Positions 34,558 through 42,886 of a stretch of DNA of 64,000 nt are shown piece by piece. This DNA comes from CBDCWO01 sp965223405. GTDB taxonomy: Bacteria; Bacteroidota; Bacteroidia; Chitinophagales; Saprospiraceae. Positions within the stretch are counted from its first letter, which is position 1, and each line of letters begins with the position of its first letter. The stretch is from assembly GCA_965223405.1 (NCBI GenBank), contig CBDCWO010000006.1, positions 3,534,001 through 3,598,000 of the forward strand, in the 5' to 3' direction. Under the pieces are notes generated by a model. That model had not been told where the DNA came from. It did no database searches and worked only from the letters and a program-made list of their open reading frames with translations. The translations under genes were made by a program, and so were the position numbers.

Positions 34558-35832
34558 ATGGCTCGAATTTTAATTGTCGATGATGAGAATAGTATTAGAA
34601 GGACGCTTAAGGAAATACTGGAGTTTGAAAAGTATAAAGTTGATGAGGCTGTTGATGGTCTTGATTGTTTAGCCAAGGTTAAACAAAATAGTTATGATGT
34701 TATTTTATTAGATATTAAGATGCCAAATTTGGATGGCATGGAAACGTTGGACCGGATTCAGGTTATTAGTCCAGACACTCCGGTTGTCATGATATCCGGG
34801 CATGCTACTATAGATACCGCAGTAGAAGCGGTTAAAAAAGGTGCTTTTGATTTCATTTCAAAACCACCTGACTTAAATCGTATGCTGATTACGCTACGAA
34901 ATGCTATGGATCGATCGAGCCTGATGACCGAACGCCGAGTATTACGGCATAAAGTTGCAAAAAGCAAAGTTCAGGAAATCATTGGGGATTCAAAAGAGAT
35001 CAAACTAATAAAAGATACCATCGAACGAGTAGCGCCCACGGAAGCAAGAATTTTAGTCACTGGAAAAAATGGAACTGGCAAGGAATTGGTGGCTCGTTGG
35101 ATTCATGAGAGAAGCCACCGTCGAGAGTCTCCAATTGTTGAAGTTAATTGTGCAGCAATCCCTTCAGAGCTTATTGAAAGTGAACTATTTGGTCATGAAA
35201 AGGGAGCTTTTACCTCGGCGATAAAACAGCGCATTGGCAAATTTGAACAAGCCAATGGAGGAACTTTGTTTTTGGATGAGATTGGTGATATGAGCCTATC
35301 TGCACAGGCCAAAGTACTACGCGCATTGCAGGAAAACCGGATTACCAGAGTCGGAGGAGATAAGGAGATTAAAGTGGATGTTCGAGTAATAGCCGCTACC
35401 AACAAAGATTTGCGTAGAGAGATTGATCAACATAAATTTCGCGAGGATCTTTATCACCGTATTGCAGTAATTATTGTAAACGTCCCCCAATTACAAGATC
35501 GCCAGGGAGATATTCCTTTATTGGTAAATCACTTTAGTGCGGAAATCTGTGGAGATTATGGAATTCCTGCCAAAAAGTTTAGTGACTCAGCCATGCAGCG
35601 TTTGCAAGAAATGCCATGGTCCGGGAATATTAGGGAATTGCGAAACGTAGTCGAAAGACTAATCATATTAGGAGACAGCGAAATTTCTTATGAAGATGTC
35701 AAAAACTATGTCAGTCCTTCTACTTCTTCAGATCAGCATGTTAAAGATTTGTTTGCTCGTTTTAAATCCCTGGAGGAAGTAAAGAAATACATAGAAAAGG
35801 AATATCGTGTATATGGGGAAGTTCCCGCCTGA
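34558..35832 (+). CDS. NtrC-type sigma-54 activator lacking a DNA-binding domain
   Basis: The 424-residue product begins with a receiver domain (D52 as phospho-acceptor in LLDIKMPNLDG) followed by a sigma-54 AAA+ domain (about 140-380). The latter has Walker A GKNGTGKE, the sigma-54 contact loop as GAFTSA instead of the usual GAFTGA, Walker B GGTLFLDEIGDM, and the arginine-finger region FREDLYHRIAVI. After the AAA+ lid (WSGNIRELRNVVERLI) only some 45 residues remain (ending EKEYRVYGEVPA), and no Fis-type helix-turn-helix is present in this or the other frames downstream. It may act without specific DNA binding. A partner kinase is not adjacent. TATCTTTA at 34522-34529 could be a weak -7 box. 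Confidence 0.88.
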   Translation: MARILIVDDENSIRRTLKEILEFEKYKVDEAVDGLDCLAKVKQNSYDVILLDIKMPNLDGMETLDRIQVISPDTPVVMISGHATIDTAVEAVKKGAFDFISKPPDLNRMLITLRNAMDRSSLMTERRVLRHKVAKSKVQEIIGDSKEIKLIKDTIERVAPTEARILVTGKNGTGKELVARWIHERSHRRESPIVEVNCAAIPSELIESELFGHEKGAFTSAIKQRIGKFEQANGGTLFLDEIGDMSLSAQAKVLRALQENRITRVGGDKEIKVDVRVIAATNKDLRREIDQHKFREDLYHRIAVIIVNVPQLQDRQGDIPLLVNHFSAEICGDYGIPAKKFSDSAMQRLQEMPWSGNIRELRNVVERLIILGDSEISYEDVKNYVSPSTSSDQHVKDLFARFKSLEEVKKYIEKEYRVYGEVPA

Positions 35833-35871
35833 TGCAACTTCAAAATTAATACAGGAAAATTCATCTTACCT

Positions 35872-36588
35872 ATGACCAGTGAAGGATCGCGACCAAAAGC
35901 CATGAAGCAATGGTCGCAAATAAAAGGGGAAAACTCATGGACTTTATTTAAAGTTATTGCTGAATTGGTAGATGGGTTTGAAACACTCAATCGCATTGGT
36001 CCTTGTATCTCAATATTTGGATCAGCCAGAACAAAACCCGATCACCCTTATTATCAAAAAGCGGTACAGATCGCTGGAAGGCTTACTGATGAGGGCTACG
36101 GTATCATCACGGGAGGAGGACCAGGAATCATGGAAGCAGCAAATAAAGGAGCTTATTTGCGTGGGGGATTATCAGTGGGCTTAAATATTCACTTACCTTT
36201 TGAACAAAATCATAATCCATTTATCGATCAGGATAAAAACCTGGATCACCGATATTTTTTTGTCAGAAAAGTTATGTTTGTAAAGTATGCTCAAGCATTT
36301 ATCGTACTACCTGGTGGTTTTGGAACGATGGATGAATTGTTTGAAGTGCTTACCCTAATTCAAACCAACAAGATCACCAAAGTCCCAGTAATCCTTGTCG
36401 GAAGTGAATTTTGGGGTGGTTTGAAAGATTGGATTATTCGTACTATGCTTGAAAAGCAACATAATATTAATCCGGTAGATGTAGATTTACTCCCCATCAC
36501 CGATGACATTGAAGAGGTAGTGGCTATGATCAACAACTTCTACACAGAAGATAATCTAGGCGCATTACAGCCGAATTATCAATTGTAA
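35872..36588 (+). CDS. LOG-family Rossmann protein (TIGR00730 type)
   Basis: The 238-residue cytosolic protein contains both LOG motifs: GGGPGIMEAANKGAY and LPGGFGTMDELFEVLTLIQ. Proteins with these motifs include cytokinin-activating phosphoribohydrolases and other nucleoside 5'-monophosphate N-glycosidases. The N-terminal 45 residues form a basic extension (EGSRPKAMKQWSQIKGENSW) seen in longer bacterial members. It starts 39 bases after the regulator's stop. The actual nucleotide substrate cannot be told from the sequence. Confidence 0.85.
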   Translation: MTSEGSRPKAMKQWSQIKGENSWTLFKVIAELVDGFETLNRIGPCISIFGSARTKPDHPYYQKAVQIAGRLTDEGYGIITGGGPGIMEAANKGAYLRGGLSVGLNIHLPFEQNHNPFIDQDKNLDHRYFFVRKVMFVKYAQAFIVLPGGFGTMDELFEVLTLIQTNKITKVPVILVGSEFWGGLKDWIIRTMLEKQHNINPVDVDLLPITDDIEEVVAMINNFYTEDNLGALQPNYQL

Positions 36589-36655
36589 CTTGATCTTTAG
36601 ACAGGACTATTTTAGATATATTTTTGCTGATTTCTACTCATAACCTGCGCATACA

Positions 36656-38578
36656 TTATTGTCTTAATATCCAACGGATACCGATCCGTAATTTTGGATC
36701 AGGGTAAGGATAGTAAGGATGTTGAAAATAATATTTATCCGAGAAAAAATTAGTCAGGTTATCCATCCTGAAAAATGCCCTCAATGTGTTTACTCTTAAA
36801 TTGATAATCGCATCCAAAGCGGGATAATTTCCTATTTCAACTTCCCCTTGATTATAAAATTGATTAATTACCGGCATATAGGCCGGGGCCAGATACAGAC
36901 TATTCCATTGAAACTGTCCTCCAGCCTGGAAGTGCAAGGCTTGCTTGAAAAGGTATCCTTCTACAAATAGGCTATTTCTGGTGTATAAAGTGGGTAAAGG
37001 AATAACCTCTTCCTGATCCACTATTTGATAAGCAAAAAAAAGTTTGCTCCGAAATGGCCCGAATTTAAAATGCTTCTTTAAAAAAACCTGCAACATAGCT
37101 ATGGCCTGGTCAGATTGTGTAACCGAGGCATTTTCATTGTAATAAATCCATTGATTAAATAAGGAACTTTTTATTCCTAGCTGTTCTGTCTCATCCGGGG
37201 AGGTTAACGCACCTTCGATGATTAGTGCTGTCGGGTTTTTCAGCTTCTGGTTATGTAGGAGTCTCCGGTTCAAATACAACAATTCCTGGCGGATACCCGG
37301 AATTTGATTGGAAAGAGTGATGGTACCTTTGAGGTGAATTTTTGAGGTGAGCTGTTGTGAAAGATTTCCTTTAAGTGAAAAACTTGATGTCTCATTACCT
37401 AGGTAAATAATTCCATTTCCGGTTATCGAAGTGGTCTTGGTAAGATATTGTTTGAACTTACCTCCTGCATAAAATGAATTACGAGACAATTCCACAGTAT
37501 CCAGATCAAATTGGTTGGTTTGAAAGCCTCCATATGCTTTCCAGATATTTTTTACAGATCCGGCAGTATCCACAGTGACATAATTAAGACTCAACTCAAA
37601 CTCCTGATACTTACGTTGGATATAGGTCTGGATTGAAGAGGAATCCGGCCAATAATTTAAATAGACCGTCGAATCTGAACTTACATCTGGGTCAATGAAT
37701 TCGTTGCTTCTTGTTGAAATCAAGGCATTCATTTCTGCCCATACTTTATTCTTTGCCAATCCGGAACTGTCTTTGGCATTGGATAGATAATACAGGTTTT
37801 TCCAATACCACATATTTTGCTTATCTACGGTTTGAGCATTTCGCAGCGAAACGGAGACCACGTTTTTATCTTGATCAACTCCAGTTACATTTAAAGCTTC
37901 CAATGAGGGAATACCACCATTATCTTGTAAAGTAAATTTGTTATGAATAAAAGAAAAGTAGCTATGCCATGATTTTTTCTTGTTTTGAAACCATCCTGTG
38001 GAGGTAAGATTGGTGGTAAGATTAGCCTGATCCAAATACAATCCTTCATGATTGATTCTTTGATAATCGATTCCTAAGCCTGATCCTTTGCTGAACTTTC
38101 GATTGAAGAGGGCTTTAAAGGAAGTATTTTCCTGAGCATCGTATTGGGAAAAGAATAAATCAGTTAAAGGTTGACCAAGCTCAAACATGCGAATCCCATT
38201 CGGCTCTTTACGATAAATGTCATAGACATCAATTCCAAGTTTGACACCAGGGTGATTTGAAATCTCGTAAAAAATTGGCCTCGCGGCTGATCCCAAATTA
38301 CCCAAGTGGACATACTCTTTATCCGATTGGGCCGGGTCAAAATTATAAAATGACCAACCCAAGGTAGTATCTACATAGGGTAGGAGTATATCTGGATTAT
38401 TTATGAAAAAATATCTAACTGGTAAGGTATCGATTTCTTCATCATTATTGTCTTCAAACTCCTCAAATTCACCACCGGTGGTGTCTGCAACTCCAGTTGT
38501 AGGAATTTGAGAATAGACAGCACTTGTCATGGCAACACAAAGGATCCAAAATATCAATTTGATTTGGTATTGAATCAT
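36656..38578 (-). CDS. Putative outer-membrane porin (Bacteroidota-specific family)
   Basis: The 640-residue product has a signal peptide (FWILCVAMTSAVYSQ), an acidic segment (GEFEEFEDNNDEEIDTLP) and then long stretches of alternating beta-strand pattern up to an aromatic end (LRIGIRWILRQ). Early conserved features (FFINNPDILLPYVDTTLGW, NLGSAARPIFYE) match the Bacteroidota putative porin family. Its transported substrate is unknown. It follows fabI by 22 bases on the same strand and probably belongs to the recN-fabI transcription unit. Confidence 0.83.
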   Translation of the reverse strand: MIQYQIKLIFWILCVAMTSAVYSQIPTTGVADTTGGEFEEFEDNNDEEIDTLPVRYFFINNPDILLPYVDTTLGWSFYNFDPAQSDKEYVHLGNLGSAARPIFYEISNHPGVKLGIDVYDIYRKEPNGIRMFELGQPLTDLFFSQYDAQENTSFKALFNRKFSKGSGLGIDYQRINHEGLYLDQANLTTNLTSTGWFQNKKKSWHSYFSFIHNKFTLQDNGGIPSLEALNVTGVDQDKNVVSVSLRNAQTVDKQNMWYWKNLYYLSNAKDSSGLAKNKVWAEMNALISTRSNEFIDPDVSSDSTVYLNYWPDSSSIQTYIQRKYQEFELSLNYVTVDTAGSVKNIWKAYGGFQTNQFDLDTVELSRNSFYAGGKFKQYLTKTTSITGNGIIYLGNETSSFSLKGNLSQQLTSKIHLKGTITLSNQIPGIRQELLYLNRRLLHNQKLKNPTALIIEGALTSPDETEQLGIKSSLFNQWIYYNENASVTQSDQAIAMLQVFLKKHFKFGPFRSKLFFAYQIVDQEEVIPLPTLYTRNSLFVEGYLFKQALHFQAGGQFQWNSLYLAPAYMPVINQFYNQGEVEIGNYPALDAIINLRVNTLRAFFRMDNLTNFFSDKYYFQHPYYPYPDPKLRIGIRWILRQ

Positions 38579-38600
38579 AATTCAGATAGATGGGAATATC

Positions 38601-39407
38601 CTATTCTATATGCATGCTGTCCGGATTAATACCCATCGTCGAAAATCCTCCATCATGATATAAATTTTGCATAGTTATTTTGCGACTAAGATCGGAAAAT
38701 AGAAACACGCAATAATTGGCACATTCCTCTGCAGTTGCATTTCCTAATGGGGACATCTTATCTGCATAATCGAAAAATTCTTTGAATCCTTTTACACCAC
38801 TTCCCGCAGTGGTCCAGGTAGGCGATTGCGAAATTGTATTGACTCTTACGTTCTTCTGGGCTCCGAAATGGTACCCGAAACTGCGGGCAAAAGATTCGAG
38901 TAGAGCTTTTGATTCCGCCATTTCGTTATAATCTGGAAACACACGCTGTGCTGCAATATAAGATAATGCAACAATGGACCCCCATTCATTCACGATATCC
39001 ATCTTAAGTGCTGTTTGCATTAATTTATGAAATGAAATAGCTGAAATATCAAATGTTTTTAACATCCAATCGTGTTTCAAATCGGTATAAGCGCGATTTT
39101 TGCGAACATTTATAGACATTCCAATGGAGTGTAACACAAAATCAATTTTGCCACCAAGGTACTTACTGGATTCTTCAAATAACTTTTGAAGATCATCCAT
39201 TGAGGTAGCATCGGCCGGGATGACCTTGGCATTTACTTGTTCCCCTAATTGCTGTATTTTACCAAATCTTAAGGCAACCGGGGCATTGGTAAGTGTGATT
39301 GATGCTCCATGCTCAACGACTTTTTCTGCCACTTTCCAGGCGATGGATTGTTCATCCAGTGCACCAAAAATAATTCCTTTTTTCCCTGCTAATAATTGAG
39401 AACTCAT
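38601..39407 (-). CDS. fabI: Enoyl-[acyl-carrier-protein] reductase (FabI)
   Basis: FabI carries out the last reduction of each fatty-acid elongation cycle using NAD(P)H. The 268-residue product is a short-chain dehydrogenase with the FabI-type nucleotide-binding start (GIIFGALDEQSIAWKVAEKV). The catalytic residues are Y150, Y160 and K167, the same spacing as Y146/Y156/K163 of E. coli FabI. DFVLHSIGMS and VNTISQSPTWTTAGSGVKGF are also typical. It is 16 bases downstream of recN. Confidence 0.94.
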   Translation of the reverse strand: MSSQLLAGKKGIIFGALDEQSIAWKVAEKVVEHGASITLTNAPVALRFGKIQQLGEQVNAKVIPADATSMDDLQKLFEESSKYLGGKIDFVLHSIGMSINVRKNRAYTDLKHDWMLKTFDISAISFHKLMQTALKMDIVNEWGSIVALSYIAAQRVFPDYNEMAESKALLESFARSFGYHFGAQKNVRVNTISQSPTWTTAGSGVKGFKEFFDYADKMSPLGNATAEECANYCVFLFSDLSRKITMQNLYHDGGFSTMGINPDSMHIE

Positions 39408-39423
39408 TCGTTTATCTTTATGG

Positions 39424-41067
39424 TTAACTTAATAATTCTTTTGCATTGGCCAGCGCACTTTCCGTAGGTGGATTTTTGCTTAACATGATCGCAATTTCTC
39501 GTATTCTTTCTTCATTGGTCAATGGCCTGATAATGGTTTCCGTTTGTCCATTATTGGTCTTTTTAGCAACAAAATAGTGATTATCTGCTTTGGATGAGAT
39601 TTGAGGGGAATGGGTAATACAAATTACTTGATGTTTATCTGCTAGTTGCTTGAGCATTGTGCCCATTTTCCCAGCTATATGTCCACTAATTCCAGAATCA
39701 ATTTCATCAAATATTAATGTAGGTAAAGTTATTTTTGAAGCAATCATAGTCTTAATGCACAGATTAAGTCGGGAAAGTTCACCCCCTGATGCTGCATGAC
39801 TTACCGGTAATAGTTTTGTACCTAGATTAGCTGAAAATAAAAATTGCAATGAATTCAATCCATATCGATTCAATTCAGTATTTTTTTCTAATTGTAATCT
39901 AAACTTGGCATCATTCATCCCAAGTCGCTTTAACAATACTTCCATTTCTGTTTCCATGAGTTCAACAGAGTTCTTGCGGTGGTCGTGAAGTTTGGCAGCA
40001 ATGGAATGAAGTTGTTGTTCCAGTTTTCTAATATTCTTATTTAAGTCTGAAATGTCTGTTTCCGATTTTTGTCCATTTTCAATTTGAGTCATCAATTTTT
40101 CCCGGACATCAATAAGTCCTTCAGCACCCTCCACCTGATGCTTTCTAAATAGCCTAAACAAAGTACTCATCCGCTCCTCAATTAGTGCGGCTTTTTCCGG
40201 ATCAAAATCTAGATTTTCAACCATTTCCTCTACACCTGAAGCTAGTTCTTTGCCTTCCTCGATCACTTGGAAGAGTATTTGTAAAAGTTTTTCTATCTGA
40301 GGGTGTTTGTTATTTAGGGGAGCCAGTAACTGATTTACTTGGTATAAGGAATCCAAAACTCGCCCATGAATCAGGTCAATGGCCTTTTGGCTATTTTCTT
40401 TGATTTCAACTGCATGAGTCATAATCTCGTGTTCTTGCTCAAGCTTGCTGTCCTTGTCCAAATCCAAGTTGAGCACATCGAGTTCTTCCCATTGAAATTT
40501 CAGATAATCCAATTCCTTTGCAAGCGTGGCTTGGGCAGCTAATTTCTGCTTAAGCAACTGTCGCTGTCGCAGCCATTCTGCGTAATGAACTTGGTATGTA
40601 TTACTTAGGTCGAGAGCTCCACCAATTGCATCCAGCACTTTAAACTGATTTTCGGTTTGATTTATCTCCAAAGATTCAAATTGAGCATATACATCGACCA
40701 GGCGATCGCTGATACCCCTCAAAATAGACAAGTTGACCAAAGAATCATTAATGAACGCCCGGGATTTTCCACGCGGATAGATTTCTCTTCTTATTATCAG
40801 TGGATCATCATATTCCAAATCATTTTGCTGAATATAGGACTCAAGCTCATATCCCGATATGGAAAATACCCCTTCGACGATGCATTTTTTATCTTCTTTG
40901 TATAATACTTTGGTGTCTGCTCGATTCCCTAACAGCAGACCCAAGGCGCCCATCAAAATCGATTTCCCAGCTCCGGTTTCTCCGGTAATTATATTCAATC
41001 CCTTTGACCAGTCGATCGAAAGAGAGCGGATCAAAGCATAATTTTGTACATCCAATTTGGTTAGCAT
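39424..41067 (-). CDS. recN: DNA repair protein RecN
   Basis: RecN is an SMC-like ATPase acting early in double-strand-break repair. The 547-residue product has the N-terminal ATP loop (GETGAGKS at 29-36), two coiled-coil arms (about 150-370), the ABC signature SHAASGGELSRLNLCIK, and Walker B LPTLIFDEIDSGISG followed by HQVICITHSPQISSKAD. Length is normal. It starts a recN-fabI-porin series read leftwards. Confidence 0.95.
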   Translation of the reverse strand: MLTKLDVQNYALIRSLSIDWSKGLNIITGETGAGKSILMGALGLLLGNRADTKVLYKEDKKCIVEGVFSISGYELESYIQQNDLEYDDPLIIRREIYPRGKSRAFINDSLVNLSILRGISDRLVDVYAQFESLEINQTENQFKVLDAIGGALDLSNTYQVHYAEWLRQRQLLKQKLAAQATLAKELDYLKFQWEELDVLNLDLDKDSKLEQEHEIMTHAVEIKENSQKAIDLIHGRVLDSLYQVNQLLAPLNNKHPQIEKLLQILFQVIEEGKELASGVEEMVENLDFDPEKAALIEERMSTLFRLFRKHQVEGAEGLIDVREKLMTQIENGQKSETDISDLNKNIRKLEQQLHSIAAKLHDHRKNSVELMETEMEVLLKRLGMNDAKFRLQLEKNTELNRYGLNSLQFLFSANLGTKLLPVSHAASGGELSRLNLCIKTMIASKITLPTLIFDEIDSGISGHIAGKMGTMLKQLADKHQVICITHSPQISSKADNHYFVAKKTNNGQTETIIRPLTNEERIREIAIMLSKNPPTESALANAKELLS

Positions 41068-41085
41068 GCAGGTAATTTAGCTTTG

Positions 41086-41093
41086 CAAATTTA
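41086..41093 (-). promoter_or_regulatory. -7 promoter element of recN
   Basis: TAAATTTG on the minus strand, an exact TAnnTTTG match, lies 18 bases before the recN ATG. No -33 element is clear. Confidence 0.45.
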
Positions 41094-41339
41094 ATTCAAA
41101 AAAGTAGAATTGAAAATGTATAGGAAGGTCATCAGTATTCATAACTTATTAAACTGTAAGGATCAGTGAGATATTTCAATTTCACTTACATTCTATACTC
41201 CGGAACTACTAATTATTCTAGAGATGAGAATGCTCTCTTTGTAGCTTTATATTCTAGGGTGAGATTGAAAACAGTCTTTGGACTAGAGAAATAGGGCATT
41301 TTTACAATATGCTTTAAATAGCTTTGTAATTTCAAGTAA

Positions 41340-41897
41340 TTACTCGCTGACGATTCCACGAATATTCCAATTGACACTCTCTCCTCCCGTGATCCTGAGA
41401 TAAGAATCCCAATCATTGCTGCTGGATCTAAATATCCAGTCGCCATTTGTTCTGTTTGGTCCTGAATCACACCCAATGGATTGTTGGGTATCTGACAGAG
41501 TAAACCGCAAGCTTATCCAAATATCATTGGTCGTAATTTCTATAGGCGTAGAAAGAGTGTGACTATTCCATTCTCCTACTTTCATGGTGCTAGAAACATC
41601 GGCATTATACATAACGTCGCCGGGTCTGGCTGTATTTCCCATGTCATATATTCTCAGGGATAAGTTATCCGGGGCTTCCGTTAAATACCATTCTACAGAT
41701 GTGATCGTCTTGCCGGTGAAAGGGCTTAATTTGGATTCTGTAAATCGTACTGCCATCTCATAGGTGTCTGCAAAAAGATTTGGACTATTGGCATTTTCTC
41801 CATCGTAATGCAGGGTATTTTCTAATTCAACAGGATCTTTTTTACAGCTGCTTACCGCAACTGTAATTATTAGCAATAAAGTGAGATATTTTTGCAT
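41340..41897 (-). CDS. Hypothetical exported lipoprotein
   Basis: The 185-residue protein starts with a lipoprotein signal (LLLIITVAVSSC followed by KKD). The rest looks beta-rich, with tryptophan-containing strands (ITSVEWYLTEAP, NDIWISLRFTLS, NGDWIFRSSSNDWDSYLRIT) like a secreted carbohydrate- or surface-binding domain. I do not recognise a family. It stands alone, with 131 bases to the PASTA gene upstream and 272 to recN downstream. The real start is clear from the signal peptide. Confidence 0.75.
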   Translation of the reverse strand: MQKYLTLLLIITVAVSSCKKDPVELENTLHYDGENANSPNLFADTYEMAVRFTESKLSPFTGKTITSVEWYLTEAPDNLSLRIYDMGNTARPGDVMYNADVSSTMKVGEWNSHTLSTPIEITTNDIWISLRFTLSDTQQSIGCDSGPNRTNGDWIFRSSSNDWDSYLRITGGESVNWNIRGIVSE

Positions 41898-42028
41898 CGC
41901 AATTTTTTATTTTAAACAGTATATTTAATTAAATCCTTTCTAGAAAATCAATTATTACCGGTTAAATATTAGTTAAAATGAAGTACTCTGTATTTTTCCA
42001 AACATCCTCTGACTAAATCTGTCATTTG

Positions 42029-42886
42029 CTATTGGCAATCTTCCGGTAAATTGAGCTGCAAATATACCTTTATAGTGTCACCCATCACCATGTTTCCGGT
42101 GCTAACTGGGTCATATGGCGGAATTTGCCGATATACATAAGCATCTCCAGTTTGACCAATCACCTCATCCCGATTCTCCACTTTGAGGTTCAAGCGAAAG
42201 CCATCTGCTAAAAAAACAGCCGCATTGTATTTCTTACATCTGAGGTCAGGAATTTCGGTTATCCCATCCCGGGCTTTGGAAAGAACAAACTCAAGAGTAC
42301 CTCCTTTTTCAATATTTTGGGAAATCAGTTCTTTTTCCCGATTGATGATTAATTTGTCATTATAGTAAACTTCCAGAATGACGTCTTCAGGTCCGGGATC
42401 GAAAAGGTAACCTTTTACTTTGTAATTCAATTCTAATGCATCAAGCATAGGTTTTGCTGAAGCATACATGTTACCGTATAGCGGTTTGGGAAGATCCTTC
42501 ACTGACAAAAGATCCGGATTATACTTTGTGATGGTGACATATACTTTGCGATCTTTCTTTACTTTGGCATCAGGAGGAGGGTTTTGACTGATAATGATTC
42601 CACCTTCTTTACCAACAAAATGTATAGAGTCAGTAACCACAATTTCAAAATGGTTCTTATTTGCATCCAATTTAGCTTGCGATAAATAACTGCTGGTATA
42701 ATCTGGTAAGCTTAGTTTTTGTCCATGGCGTGTATATATTTTCAGCCAACCAAAAATCAGTAGACCAAATAATATTAGCGATCCAATTGCTAGTCCAACC
42801 TGTCTTAAACAAGAGCGCGATTTAATCTTTTGCCATACTTGTCCCAGACGATGATTATGGGAATTCTTTTTCGACTTTGGGCTCAT
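42029..42886 (-). CDS. PASTA-domain membrane protein
   Basis: The 285-residue protein has a basic cytosolic N-terminus, one membrane helix (about residues 30-49, VGLAIGSLILFGLLIFGWLK) and three periplasmic PASTA-like repeats (about 58-122, 125-207 and 208-282). PASTA domains often sense peptidoglycan stem peptides or muropeptides. No kinase or transpeptidase domain is attached. Its first 32 bases overlap the end of the D-Ala-D-Ala ligase gene, so translation is probably coupled, and both relate to peptidoglycan. Confidence 0.85.
   Translation of the reverse strand: MSPKSKKNSHNHRLGQVWQKIKSRSCLRQVGLAIGSLILFGLLIFGWLKIYTRHGQKLSLPDYTSSYLSQAKLDANKNHFEIVVTDSIHFVGKEGGIIISQNPPPDAKVKKDRKVYVTITKYNPDLLSVKDLPKPLYGNMYASAKPMLDALELNYKVKGYLFDPGPEDVILEVYYNDKLIINREKELISQNIEKGGTLEFVLSKARDGITEIPDLRCKKYNAAVFLADGFRLNLKVENRDEVIGQTGDAYVYRQIPPYDPVSTGNMVMGDTIKVYLQLNLPEDCQ

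Noticed and set aside
41213..41476. 87-codon frame overlapping the end of the small lipoprotein gene
   Set aside because: Same strand but other frame, no signal or domain, and it overlaps a clear lipoprotein; it is a shadow.
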